Part shown: in pieces, positions 18,971 to 28,727 of the stretch
Position numbering within the stretch: position 1 is the first letter of the stretch
How the letters are laid out: each line of letters begins with the position of its first letter
NCBI GenBank assembly: GCA_025408425.1
Contig: JANXYX010000013.1
Span: forward strand, 124,001 to 188,000
Origin: Granulicella sp.
GTDB taxonomy: Bacteria > Acidobacteriota > Terriglobia > Terriglobales > Acidobacteriaceae
Length of the DNA stretch: 64,000 nt
Direction of reading: 5' to 3'
The notes under the pieces: generated by a model
Told to the model about the DNA's origin: nothing
Database searches by the model: none
Seen by the model: the letters and a program-made list of their open reading frames with translations, nothing else
Program-made: the position numbers and the translations under genes

Positions 18971-21274
18971 TTATTGTTTTGCAAGCGTAGCGCGATTTGA
19001 GTGCGCCTGCATTGCCGAGATCGTGGGTGCGGTGGGCGAGGCAGTTGACTTCCACGACTGCAACTTGCCCTGCACCCACTCCGCTGTCTTTTCGGTGTGG
19101 CAGAGAATGCAGGCGTTAGGGCTATCAGCCTGGCCGAAGCGCATGGTCATCTCTGCATTAGGGATGTCGTCGATCTGGTGCGAGCGGGCACGGAAGAGCA
19201 ATGCGTCCATGATGCGAGGCATGTGGCAAGAGACGCAGCGGCTGGCCTCGGAGTCGCTGGTGTGGTGGGTATGCGCTGCTGCTGCGGTCTTGTCTGCCAA
19301 CTGAGTATGGCAATTGACGCACATGCGATCGGGGTCATCCTTGAACTTCAGCGAAGTGTTATTGGAGGGTCCGTTGTGACTATGTGGATCGTGGCAGCTT
19401 CCGCAGCTGGCGTTGCCTTTGCGAAAGCACTGTGAGCGTTCGAGAGCCTCGACAATAAATGTTGTCTGGCTGAAGCGTCCGTCTTTGTAGAATCCTTTGC
19501 GGGAGAACTCGTCGAAGGGCACGGAAGCATTGCGCAGGAAGAACGTAGCGGTGCTCGAATAGTTCAGTTCTCCGGCGGAATTTGCTGCATGGACGTTGGA
19601 CTGCAGATGACACTGCGCGCAGATGCTGACAAAGTCACGGTTGTTGAGGCGATTGAACTGAACCGGTGGGTCAAGCGGGCCCTTACGATAGGTCTCACCC
19701 GTAGATATGGCCGCGATGTGAGTCGCTGAGGGGCCGTGGCACATCTCGCAGCCAATACCTGGCTCGCGGAAGACAAGATTATCGGCGTCGAGACTGCCAC
19801 CTTTAACGTTACGAAGCTGACTGGTATGACAGATGGCGCAGTTCGCTTTGTAATTTGTAGCGATGCTGAATTGCTCCCAGTTGTAAGGGTTGGAGCGAGT
19901 GGTGCCCGCGCTGTCGATGACCTTCCAGTAGTTCAACCAGCGCTTCTCGATAGTGTTGTATTGAATAGGGAAGACGTGAATCTGTTTGTTGGGCAAGGTG
20001 GTAGCGTAGGCCTGCTGCCATTTAGAGCCGATGATGTAATCAACCGGATAGGAGTGCCAGTGACCATCTGACTGCTTGATGTCGAAGAAGTGGCGGCCGT
20101 TGCGGAGGACCATGCGCGCGAAGAGTGCGCGATCAGGAGCGGGAGTTATCTGAAGATTGCCGTTCCGGTAGGCTATGTCGTCGCCGGCATAGAATTCGTT
20201 GTTGCTTGTGAAGTCGCCGATGACGTTCTCAGGCTGATAGGACCGCAGCATCTTCGACATGCCGCTCTGGTCCCACTGGCGATAGATACCGCCGTGACAG
20301 GTTTTGCAGGCGGCTGATCCAGCGTAGTCGTGATGCTGGGACGCAGATTCGGTGGATGGGGCCGCAGTTGATGGAGCAGAAGGCGCGTGCCTGGCCGCCT
20401 CGTCTACAAATGCTTCAAAATTACCTTTGACCGAAGGTTTGCCAGCGTTATAGATGAGCTGGAGTTGCTCCTTTGCCTGGGGAGCGAATTGTCCGGGCTG
20501 GCGATAGACAAACGCAAATTCGGCAGCTGCGTGGGTGAGGTCATCGGAGAACAAGTAGTCTTCGCCGAGTAGATACGCGATCTCAGTGTCCGCAGGGTTT
20601 AGCGCGCGGGCCTGAGAGAGGGATTCGCCGGCTTGATCGAAAAGAGATGAGCGCAGTGCACCGGTGGGCTGCTGAATCGCCTTCTGGATGAGAGCCCTGC
20701 CAAGGGCGAAGTGGGCGATCGCCTGCTGGCTCCGCTTGATCTCAGGCCAGTCAGCCTCGGTGATAGCGACAGGCCTGGTAAAGCGATCAAGATAGTCGAG
20801 AGCGTCCCGAGCGTTAGATATTGCTATGTCGTTCAAATGCTCGCGGGCCTGAACATCGGCGACGGCGACTAAAAATAGCGGGTTCTCAGGTAACAGGGCC
20901 AACGATTGTCGGGCGTACTCCAATCCAGATTTGGATTCGTTGAGGTCGAAGCTGCTGCGAGCGGCAATCTCATAGGTGGTGGCGAGAAAAGCAGACTGGC
21001 TATAGCTTCGAAGAAATTCCTGTGCGAGTAGGAGCTTCTTGCTGGGGGAGTTTTTTTGAAAGAGCGCGAGGAATGCTGCTCTTTCCGCGGGATCATGGAT
21101 CTCATCAGCGATCGTGGCGGGCTTGCGGTTTTCAGAGGTAATGATGGCGTCTACATCCTGTGCTGCCAGAGGCAGCACCAGGGTCAGGATTGCAATCAAG
21201 AAGGTACATCCGCAGATACACCTGCGTATACTACGGTCTCCCAAGTCGAAGCTGCGTGAGAAATCTAGCCGCAT
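18971..21274 (-). CDS. Octaheme cytochrome c with N-terminal TPR region
   Basis: A 767-aa exported protein with a signal peptide (LIAILTLVLPLAAQ). Residues about 60-320 form TPR-like helices. The rest carries eight CxxCH haem-binding motifs: CKTCH, CAICH, CEMCH, CAQCH, CGSCH, CVNCH, CVSCH and CILCH. The pattern resembles the cytochrome c554/NapC-NrfB-like doubled cassettes found in acidobacteria. It should be a periplasmic electron carrier or oxidoreductase, and TPR helices may dock partners. It is followed 38 bases upstream on the same strand by a giant TPR gene. The exact donor and acceptor are unknown. Confidence 0.8.
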   Translation of the reverse strand: MRLDFSRSFDLGDRSIRRCICGCTFLIAILTLVLPLAAQDVDAIITSENRKPATIADEIHDPAERAAFLALFQKNSPSKKLLLAQEFLRSYSQSAFLATTYEIAARSSFDLNESKSGLEYARQSLALLPENPLFLVAVADVQAREHLNDIAISNARDALDYLDRFTRPVAITEADWPEIKRSQQAIAHFALGRALIQKAIQQPTGALRSSLFDQAGESLSQARALNPADTEIAYLLGEDYLFSDDLTHAAAEFAFVYRQPGQFAPQAKEQLQLIYNAGKPSVKGNFEAFVDEAARHAPSAPSTAAPSTESASQHHDYAGSAACKTCHGGIYRQWDQSGMSKMLRSYQPENVIGDFTSNNEFYAGDDIAYRNGNLQITPAPDRALFARMVLRNGRHFFDIKQSDGHWHSYPVDYIIGSKWQQAYATTLPNKQIHVFPIQYNTIEKRWLNYWKVIDSAGTTRSNPYNWEQFSIATNYKANCAICHTSQLRNVKGGSLDADNLVFREPGIGCEMCHGPSATHIAAISTGETYRKGPLDPPVQFNRLNNRDFVSICAQCHLQSNVHAANSAGELNYSSTATFFLRNASVPFDEFSRKGFYKDGRFSQTTFIVEALERSQCFRKGNASCGSCHDPHSHNGPSNNTSLKFKDDPDRMCVNCHTQLADKTAAAAHTHHTSDSEASRCVSCHMPRIMDALLFRARSHQIDDIPNAEMTMRFGQADSPNACILCHTEKTAEWVQGKLQSWKSTASPTAPTISAMQAHSNRATLAKQ

Positions 21275-21312
21275 AAGCGAAAGAATGATTCAAGGCATCT
21301 TAGCCGAAATTT

Positions 21313-23886
21313 CTACTTTTGCAATGAGTCGAGTATCTGAAGCGCTCTGGTTACATCTGGGTCGGTTGGAGAAAGTTTTTGCGCGGCGAGCAATTCGGCT
21401 CGTCCACTCTTCAATTCGCCGGAGCGGCAATAAATAAGCCCTAGATCTTTATGGAGCAACGGCAGAGCACTGCAGTCTTTGCAGAGTTCAATACCCTCCT
21501 TTAGCTGGGCGATAGCTTGCGGCCAATCATGAGCATCCGCCGAAGCCAGAGCAAAGTTTCCCAGAGTCTGTGCGCGGTCCATGACGTGCTTCTGTGTTTG
21601 CAGGTTGTCGAAGCGAGTCTGCAGACGCTTTGCATCTTCGGGATCGGATTTGGCGAGCAGGCGCGCTAGGTTGTAGAGTGCTTCGCCATAGTCGGGCTGG
21701 ATCTCAATGGCCTTGCGCCACTGCTCGATTGCACCGGCATTGTCCCCCTTGTGCAGTAATTCGCGTCCGAGCATGTAGCGCGCGTCGGCATAGTCAGGCT
21801 TCAACGCAACTGCCCGCGAAAACTGCTGGATGGCCGCATCGGTATCTCCTGATTGGTGTGCAATGAGCCCGAGGAGATACCAGGACTCAGTTGACCCCGA
21901 GTCAAGACTGGTTGCTGCTTCCAACTCCGGTTTTGCTTCCTGGTTGCGCTGAAGATCCAGCAGCACTCTGCCACGGTTGTAATGGGCGACCGCTGTATTT
22001 GGTGCGAGTCTCACCGCTTCAGAGAACGCGGCCAAAGCATCGTTGAGGTTGAACTGATCTGCCAGCGCAATTCCAAGATTCAGGTGAGCTTCCGCCGACT
22101 GGGGATTAAGTTCGATCACCTTACGGAAAGACGCGATGGCGTCGGTGGGACGGCTTAGACGAGTCAACACCATCGCATCGGCGGTGAGAGCTGAGATGTT
22201 GCCGGGCTCAAGCTGTACGGCGTGGTGCAAGACTTCTTCCGCGTCTGCAAATCGTGTCTGTGCCGCTAGAACCAGTCCAAGATTTACGAACGCCTGAGTG
22301 TATTTGGGATTGTTCTCGGTCGCTTGCCGTAACAGTACTTCTGCTTCGTGATTGTGTCCCTGCTGACCATAGAGGACACCCAGATTGCCTTGTGCCTCGG
22401 CGTATTGCGGGTCCAGTGAAATGGCGAGCTTTAGCTGCTGCTCGGCGTCCGCCAACTGGCCTGCCTGCAGGCTGAGCAGTCCAATTTGGTTGTGGGAGGG
22501 AGCGAATGCAGCGTCCAGTGCGATTGACTTGACCAGAGCATCTCGCTCGGACGCGATGTCTCCGGCTTGATCCAGAGCCAACGCGTAATCGTAATAGGTG
22601 CGCGCATTGTTTGGGTCGCCGACGAGAGCTTCGCGGTATAGTTCAAGGGCCTTCTTGACGTCACCAGTAAGCAGATATTGGTTGGCCTGGTTGACCGTTA
22701 CGCCTGCGACGTCCTGCTTGACTGTCTCAGCTTTTTTTTGCTGGAAGACCTTCAACTCCTGGTTTGCCTGATCTTTTTGGCCGAGGGCGCGCAGGACTGA
22801 GGCGAGTTGGAATCGGGCTTCGTTGGACGAGGGATTGAGTTGTAGCGCCTTTTCAAGCTGCACTCGCGCTTCCGCCGGCCTGCCAAGCTTGGCTAGAACA
22901 AAGCCAAGATCGTAGCGGGAATCATAGTTATCCGCGCGTTTCGCAACGGCTTTGGACAGCACTTTTTCCGCTTCGGAATATCTTCCGAGTTCGCGATCTA
23001 CAGATCCCATCAAGTAGAGCGCTTCAAAGTCGTTGGGTTTGCGGCGTAGATATTCTTCCGTCAGCGGCAAAGCGGTATCTGCCTGGGCCAGAATGATCAA
23101 CGCCTTGATGTAAGAGACACGCGCAACGTCATCTGTTGGATCAAGCCGCAGAGCTTGCTGAAATTCGTCTGCCGCATCGCGGTAGCGACTCTGCTGGGTA
23201 TAGATAATGGCTAGGTTTACGTGGGCCTGCGCGTAGTCCGGATGTTCCTTGACGATTGCAGTTAGGGTTTGCAGCGCCTCGTCGAGATTTCCGTTCTTTG
23301 AGTAGGCGATCGCGAGATTCAATTGCAGCACTTCGTCGACTGGCGCATCCTTCAGATAGGTGATGGCCGCCGAGTACCTCTTCTGGGCAATCAGCGCCTT
23401 GGTCAGACCGTCGAGTGCGGGTATTGATCCTGGATCGTTCTGCAGGACAGCTTTGAATGCATCGATAGCTGCTTCTGACTGGTTCGCCTGATTGAGTGCG
23501 ACCCCAAGTGCAAGCTGAATTTGTGGTGTTCCCGGCTTTAGTCCTAACGCGGTCCGCAGCTCTCGTGCAGCTTGTTCTGCATCACCGTGCTGCAGAAGTG
23601 CGATGGCAAGATCGTAATGTGCCTCCCATGATCCCGGGGCAAGTCGAAGCGCGGAGCGGAAGGCAGGGATCGCACAGGAGAGCTGATTGTGCTGCCCAAA
23701 GTAGGCGCCGAGTGCGTCAAAGGCGGCTGCAGTAGGATGCGCCGCAATGGCGCGTTCCAGTTCCGCCGGCCCTTTGCAATGGGAAGCCTGTGGTTGAGAG
23801 ATGGCGCAGCCGCAGCAGCAGAGAACCGTTAGAGCCGAGCGAAATAAACCGGAAGATGTTAGGCGAGCCATCATTGCTGCAAGCAT
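21313..23886 (-). CDS. Large exported TPR-repeat protein
   Basis: An 857-aa protein made almost entirely of tetratricopeptide repeats (about twenty copies of the 34-residue unit, for example AEAHLNLGIALADQFNLNDA). A short hydrophobic N-terminus with CCCGCAIS may be a signal peptide or lipoprotein signal. Start at 23886 has GGGA five bases upstream. TPR solenoids mediate protein contacts, so it is probably a periplasmic scaffold for the octaheme cytochrome encoded next to it. It is divergent from a CRTAC1 gene with 267 bases between. Confidence 0.75.
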   Translation of the reverse strand: MLAAMMARLTSSGLFRSALTVLCCCGCAISQPQASHCKGPAELERAIAAHPTAAAFDALGAYFGQHNQLSCAIPAFRSALRLAPGSWEAHYDLAIALLQHGDAEQAARELRTALGLKPGTPQIQLALGVALNQANQSEAAIDAFKAVLQNDPGSIPALDGLTKALIAQKRYSAAITYLKDAPVDEVLQLNLAIAYSKNGNLDEALQTLTAIVKEHPDYAQAHVNLAIIYTQQSRYRDAADEFQQALRLDPTDDVARVSYIKALIILAQADTALPLTEEYLRRKPNDFEALYLMGSVDRELGRYSEAEKVLSKAVAKRADNYDSRYDLGFVLAKLGRPAEARVQLEKALQLNPSSNEARFQLASVLRALGQKDQANQELKVFQQKKAETVKQDVAGVTVNQANQYLLTGDVKKALELYREALVGDPNNARTYYDYALALDQAGDIASERDALVKSIALDAAFAPSHNQIGLLSLQAGQLADAEQQLKLAISLDPQYAEAQGNLGVLYGQQGHNHEAEVLLRQATENNPKYTQAFVNLGLVLAAQTRFADAEEVLHHAVQLEPGNISALTADAMVLTRLSRPTDAIASFRKVIELNPQSAEAHLNLGIALADQFNLNDALAAFSEAVRLAPNTAVAHYNRGRVLLDLQRNQEAKPELEAATSLDSGSTESWYLLGLIAHQSGDTDAAIQQFSRAVALKPDYADARYMLGRELLHKGDNAGAIEQWRKAIEIQPDYGEALYNLARLLAKSDPEDAKRLQTRFDNLQTQKHVMDRAQTLGNFALASADAHDWPQAIAQLKEGIELCKDCSALPLLHKDLGLIYCRSGELKSGRAELLAAQKLSPTDPDVTRALQILDSLQK

Positions 23887-24153
23887 TCGTGTCCCACTTC
23901 AGTGATGCCCGCATCCTTAAAATCCTGGCGATTAGCGTCGGCCATCTCGGAGCCCGTAACGCATCTCGCGAGAAAATCTTGTGTATGACGGGGAGCCGTA
24001 ACGCTTGCTCTGCATTGTTTTGCAGGTGCGGAGCGTCGCTCGATGAGAAGTCTAGCACAAACAAAAGTTGCTTCTGGAACCGGAGTTCCGATGGAATGAC
24101 TGCGGCGTTATGACTCTGCAGCACGAACGGTTGAGGATGCTAAAATCCGCGAG

Positions 24154-25953
24154 GTGATCAGGAATAGCTCTTTTACTCGCCATGCCAGTCTTCTTCTTGT
24201 CTTGTTATGTTCCGCCTTGCTGGGTTGGTGCGGCACTACTATCGCCTGTGCGCAAGGCATGGGAGTCGCGACCGGGAGCGGTAAATCTGCTCCTGCGAAG
24301 CCTTTGCCTCCAGGGATGAAGGCTCCGGTTGTCCGATACGAAGATATTGCGGCCCAGGCTGGATTGAAGGGCGTCACCATCTCCGGTTCGGAGAAGGGAA
24401 AGCAATACATCATTGAGACCACGGGCACCGGTGTCGCGATCATCGACTATGACAATGATGGGCTCCCCGATATCTTTGTGGTGAACGGCGGGCGGCTTGA
24501 CGCAGAGCAGGCTCCAACTCACTATCTTTACCACAACCTTGGTGGTTTGAAGTTCGAAGACGTGACGGCGAAGTCCGGGCTCGCACACACTGGTTGGGGA
24601 CAAGGGGTATGCGCGGGCGATGTCGATAACGCTGGGAACGTCGACCTGTTTGTCACACAGTGGGGTCAGAATGCGCTTTACCATAATCTCGGAGACGGCA
24701 AGTTTCGTGATGAGGCCAAAGAGCGCGGATTGACGACCGAACAACGGCGGTGGAGCACAGGCTGCGCCTTCGTCGACTTCAACAGGGATGGCTTTCTCGA
24801 TCTGGTAGTGGTGCACTATATCGAATTTGATCCGGCCAAGACACCGCGGCCGGGAGATAAGTCGCAGTGCCGATGGAAGGGGTTGCCCGTGTTGTGTGGT
24901 CCTCGGGGACTGCCGGCGGAGACAGTCTCGCTCTATGAGAACGATGGCCACGGCCATTTCAAAGACGTCTCCGATCAACTCCATGTGACGACGCCAAAGA
25001 ACTACTATGGCTTCACCGCGCTGACGGGCGACTTCGATAATGACGGCTGGCCCGATATTTATGTGGCCTGTGACTCCACAGCAAGCCTCTACTACCACAA
25101 TCTGGCAGGCAAGGGCTTTGAAGAGATTGCAGCGAAGTCCGGTGTTGCCTACAACGAAGATGGCCGCGAGCAGGCTGGGATGGGAGGGAGTGCAGGCGAC
25201 TTTAATCACGATGGTCGCTTGGATATCTTCAAGACCAACTTCGCGGATGACACGCACACGCTCTATCAAAACGAGGGTGACAACAACTTTGTCGATGCAA
25301 CGATTGATAGTGGTCTGGCAGTGAATACGCGTTATCTGGGATGGGGGACCTCGTTTCTCGACTTCGACAACGACGGTTGGCCGGACCTGATCGTCGCGAA
25401 TGGGCACGTCTATCCAGAGGTGGAAGACGGACACACTGGGGAGCGTTTCAAGCAGCAGCGGCTGCTCTACTGGAACCGCGGAGACAGCCAGTTCTTCGAT
25501 CTCTCCGCTGCCGGCGGGCAAGGGATATCCGACGTGCATTCGTCGCGAGGTCTGGCGGTGGGCGACCTGGACAACGACGGGCAGCAGGAGATCGTCATTG
25601 TAAATATGGGAGAGGCGCCGACGCTGCTAAAAAACCTTGCTCCTGTGGCTGGTAGTTCGCTGACCGTGAGGGCTCTGACTGCTAGCGGACGAGATGCGAT
25701 TGGCGCACGGCTGACGTTGACCGTCGGGGGGCATCAGCAGATCGACGAGGTCCGCAGTGGCGGATCGTTTCTGTCGCAGAGCGACCTGCGCCTGCACTTT
25801 GGTTTAGGCAAGGCCACGACTGCGGAACTCACGGTCCGGTGGCTCAGCGGTAAGACGGAGAGCTTTGCAAAGGTTGAAGCCGGACAGATCGTGACGATTC
25901 AAGAGGGCAAGGGTATCGTTCGGAAGCAGCCTTACTCGCTCGCTAAAAAGTAG
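24154..25953 (+). CDS. CRTAC1-family protein (FG-GAP/VCBS beta-propeller plus ASPIC/UnbV)
   Basis: A 599-aa exported protein. The N-terminus MIRNSSFTRHASLLLVLLCS is a signal peptide. Seven Ca-binding-type repeats of the form D-x-D-x-D-G are visible (DYDNDGLPD, DVDNAGNVD, DFNRDGFLD, DFDNDGWPD, DFNHDGRLD, DFDNDGWPD, DLDNDGQQE), consistent with a seven-bladed integrin-like propeller. The last about 90 residues match the ASPIC/UnbV domain (HFGLGKATTAELTVRW). The function in bacteria is not established. GTG start, weak ribosome site. It is a paralogue of the gene at 27015-28727. Confidence 0.82.
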   Translation: MIRNSSFTRHASLLLVLLCSALLGWCGTTIACAQGMGVATGSGKSAPAKPLPPGMKAPVVRYEDIAAQAGLKGVTISGSEKGKQYIIETTGTGVAIIDYDNDGLPDIFVVNGGRLDAEQAPTHYLYHNLGGLKFEDVTAKSGLAHTGWGQGVCAGDVDNAGNVDLFVTQWGQNALYHNLGDGKFRDEAKERGLTTEQRRWSTGCAFVDFNRDGFLDLVVVHYIEFDPAKTPRPGDKSQCRWKGLPVLCGPRGLPAETVSLYENDGHGHFKDVSDQLHVTTPKNYYGFTALTGDFDNDGWPDIYVACDSTASLYYHNLAGKGFEEIAAKSGVAYNEDGREQAGMGGSAGDFNHDGRLDIFKTNFADDTHTLYQNEGDNNFVDATIDSGLAVNTRYLGWGTSFLDFDNDGWPDLIVANGHVYPEVEDGHTGERFKQQRLLYWNRGDSQFFDLSAAGGQGISDVHSSRGLAVGDLDNDGQQEIVIVNMGEAPTLLKNLAPVAGSSLTVRALTASGRDAIGARLTLTVGGHQQIDEVRSGGSFLSQSDLRLHFGLGKATTAELTVRWLSGKTESFAKVEAGQIVTIQEGKGIVRKQPYSLAKK

Positions 25954-25965
25954 TGAGTCGTCGAT

Positions 25966-27018
25966 CTATTGCGGTGGCGCCTGCTCGTATCCCTTGCGCA
26001 CAGGAGGAGGCGTCTCCCGAGTCAGGGCTGCATACTTTTCGGCGAGTTCCGTTTCACCCAGTCGCCGATAGATCTGCTCCAGCAGAGCATAGATCTGGAG
26101 ATCGATGATGCCGCCGGTTTGGCCGGTGAGGCTGGCGGCCTTTTCAGCGTCCGTTCGCGCCTCTGGGTAGTTGCCCATCCGCAGGTTCACCTTCGCGCGG
26201 TCATACCATGTGGCGCGGAAATCGGGCACCAGTTCTACCGCCCGGTCGAGGTGTCGCTTACTCTCGAGGAGTTGGTCACGCTTAGCCAGGAAGCGACCGT
26301 AGTTGTAGTCGAGAAATGCGTCGAAGTGTGGCCCATCCTGGTTTACTGCAAGCGCCTTCTTGTAGGCTGCGTCAGCACGCTCGACCTCGCCGAGTGGTTC
26401 AAGGTTCAGAGCGAGGTAATCCCAAGCAGGAGGGTAACCGGGATCGAGGTCTACGACTTTCTGGAAATGCTTTACAGCATCGGCGGGACGTTTGGCCCGG
26501 TCGTAGAGAGCTCCGAGTTGAAACTGCGCGTCGGCATTGTCCGGATCAAGCTCGCAGGATCTTTTGAGCAATTCCAGTCCGAGTTGGGACTGCCGCTTCA
26601 TATCCAGAATCTGACCACGAACAGCCAGGGCTGCTGGGTCTCCGGGCCCGCGATCCAGAGCGCTGGCGGAGAGATCGTCCGCCCGCTGATACTCAGCTTG
26701 ATCGATGAGGAAACGGGCGAAGTAGGCCATGCCGGTTGAATCGTCTGGTGCTTGTTCCTGGTAACGTAAAAACAGTTCTTGCGCTTCTGCAACAGATCCC
26801 TGCGCGGCTTTGATCCGGGCATGTACAAGTAGCAGTTGTGCGCAATCGGGATGGGCGGCCTCGAGCGGTGCCAACAAGTTCTCAGCAGCGGTCGTCGCAT
26901 TGCGTCCTAGATCTTTTGAAATGGTTTTGAGTTGTGGCTCTATCGCTGTGCAGCTATCCGCGAAGGCAGCTGGAGAAGCTACTGTGATCCATACAAGTGA
27001 GAGCCAAATTGCTTTCAT
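25966..27018 (-). CDS. Exported TPR-repeat protein
   Basis: A 350-aa protein with a signal peptide (MKAIWLSLVWITVASPAAFA) followed by about eight TPR units. It is the third gene of a minus-strand operon. Its ATG overlaps the stop of the upstream CRTAC1 gene by 4 nt. It converges on the other CRTAC1 gene, with only 12 bases between stops. It probably supports assembly or docking of the CRTAC1/cytochrome products. No catalytic motif is seen. Confidence 0.75.
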   Translation of the reverse strand: MKAIWLSLVWITVASPAAFADSCTAIEPQLKTISKDLGRNATTAAENLLAPLEAAHPDCAQLLLVHARIKAAQGSVAEAQELFLRYQEQAPDDSTGMAYFARFLIDQAEYQRADDLSASALDRGPGDPAALAVRGQILDMKRQSQLGLELLKRSCELDPDNADAQFQLGALYDRAKRPADAVKHFQKVVDLDPGYPPAWDYLALNLEPLGEVERADAAYKKALAVNQDGPHFDAFLDYNYGRFLAKRDQLLESKRHLDRAVELVPDFRATWYDRAKVNLRMGNYPEARTDAEKAASLTGQTGGIIDLQIYALLEQIYRRLGETELAEKYAALTRETPPPVRKGYEQAPPQ

Positions 27019-28727
27019 GACGCAGCCTCGGTCACCTTCAGGATTTGATCCGCCTTGACGTTGTGCAGTATCTGGATCGCTCCGCTTGGCCAGCGGAGTT
27101 CGATCTCCTTCACCAGCTTGTCATGACCGAGTCCGAAATGGACTCGCTTATCCGAAGAGCTTGCGTAGCTGCCGGCGGTCGTCACCTGGTTGTACTGTAC
27201 GACGCCCGAGGCTGAGGTCAGTTTGATCTGCGTGCCAATACCATCGCGATTACTCTTGACCCCAATGGCCTGAATCAGTAGCCAATGATTGGCGCTCTCG
27301 GAGGTGTTATAGAGCAGTTCCGCAGGACCCCCAATAGACGAGACGACGATATCGATCTTGCCATCGTTATTCAAGTCGCCGAAAGCACAACCGCGATGGG
27401 CTGCACGCAGGGACAGGGCAGTGCCCGCCTGCGCGCTGACGTCCTGAAACGTACCGTTCTGCAAGTTCAGGAAGACTGCATTGGGCTGCAGGTAGTGCTG
27501 CTGCGGGTCAAGGTCCGCGTTCTCGCTTACATGGGAGTTCGCGCTGAACAAATCCTTGAATCCATCATTGTTCAAGTCGTAGATACCTGCTCCCCAACCG
27601 CTCATCTTGTAGGTGGAGAAGCCGATCTTGGCGGGATAGGTGTCCATGCTGAAGAGGTCGTTACCCTCGTTCCGGTATAGCGGGAAGGTCTCTCCTCCGA
27701 GCGCTGTGATGAAGAGACCAGGCTTGCCGTCGTTGCGATAGTCGCGAAAATCGACGCCCATGCTTGAGACCGGAATGCCATCCTCCGTATAAGCAACGCC
27801 CGCCTCAACACCGACTTCATCGAAGCCCTTGCCCTTGCGGTTCCTGAACAGGAAGTTCCTCTGGTTATCGTTCGCGACGAAGATATCCATCCATCCATCG
27901 GAGTTGTAGTCTGCAATGGCTACGCCCATGCCCTTGCCGATATGACTGGCGATACCCATTGCCACGGAGACGTCGGTGAAGGTGCCATCCCCATTGTTGT
28001 GATACAGAATGTTCGGTTGACCGGGGTAGAGCGAGGGCGGGCAGGATAGCCGCTTACCTGGTTCTCCACAGACTTTGGATGTTTCAGGCGTCCAGTCCAG
28101 ATAATTCGTCACAAAAAGGTCGAGCCGGCCATCGTTGTCGTAGTCGATCCAGGCAGCGGAGACAGCCAACAACTTCTTGCCTTCGGACGTAGCTCCGGAG
28201 ACACCGGCGTGGTCGGTGACATCCGTAAACGTGCCGTCGTGATTATTGCGGTACAGAATATTTCGATTGATCCCGGTGACATAGAGATCGGTCCATCCAT
28301 CATTGTCAAAGTCTGCTGCAGCCGCACCCATGCTGTAGCCTGCACCGCGCAAGCCAGCACGGTCGGTTACGTCGGTAAACGTGCCGTCGTGATTGTTGTG
28401 GTACAGCCGGTTGTGAAAGACCGGGCTGTCCTTGGTGAGAGTTGGAATCTGGGCGCCGTTGGCGAAAAAAATATCCAGGAAGCCATCGTTGTCATAGTCC
28501 AGCAGCGCGACTCCGCCTGGAATACTGTCAACAATTGGTTTGTCGCTGGTGGTTCCGTTGTTCAAGACGAAATCGACGCCTGAATGCAGTTGGTGATTTT
28601 CAAATCGAATCTCGGCGGCGTTCTGGGCAAGCAGGACTGGGGTACATAATGCGAACAGCAATCCGGCTGTGATAGCGAATGTGGATGGGGTATGGCAACG
28701 GCCTCGTTGCAGGCTGGGGTCGATCAT
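27015..28727 (-). CDS. CRTAC1-family protein (FG-GAP/VCBS beta-propeller plus ASPIC/UnbV)
   Basis: A 570-aa exported paralogue of the protein at 24154. Signal peptide near residues 15-35 (AITAGLLFALCTPVLLAQ). Seven Ca-type repeats are visible, among them DYDNDGFLD, DFDNDGWTD, DYDNDGRLD, DYNSDGWMD and DLNNDGFKD. The C-terminus has the ASPIC/UnbV domain (HFGLGHDKLVKEIELRWPSG). It overlaps both operon neighbours by 4 nt, which implies coupled translation with a heptaheme cytochrome and a TPR protein. Confidence 0.82.
   Translation of the reverse strand: MIDPSLQRGRCHTPSTFAITAGLLFALCTPVLLAQNAAEIRFENHQLHSGVDFVLNNGTTSDKPIVDSIPGGVALLDYDNDGFLDIFFANGAQIPTLTKDSPVFHNRLYHNNHDGTFTDVTDRAGLRGAGYSMGAAAADFDNDGWTDLYVTGINRNILYRNNHDGTFTDVTDHAGVSGATSEGKKLLAVSAAWIDYDNDGRLDLFVTNYLDWTPETSKVCGEPGKRLSCPPSLYPGQPNILYHNNGDGTFTDVSVAMGIASHIGKGMGVAIADYNSDGWMDIFVANDNQRNFLFRNRKGKGFDEVGVEAGVAYTEDGIPVSSMGVDFRDYRNDGKPGLFITALGGETFPLYRNEGNDLFSMDTYPAKIGFSTYKMSGWGAGIYDLNNDGFKDLFSANSHVSENADLDPQQHYLQPNAVFLNLQNGTFQDVSAQAGTALSLRAAHRGCAFGDLNNDGKIDIVVSSIGGPAELLYNTSESANHWLLIQAIGVKSNRDGIGTQIKLTSASGVVQYNQVTTAGSYASSSDKRVHFGLGHDKLVKEIELRWPSGAIQILHNVKADQILKVTEAAS

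Noticed and set aside
24205-25539. 444-codon minus-strand frame opposite the CRTAC1 gene
   Set aside because: Mirror of the repeated DxDxDG codons; the product is Val/Ile-rich low-complexity and has no family features.
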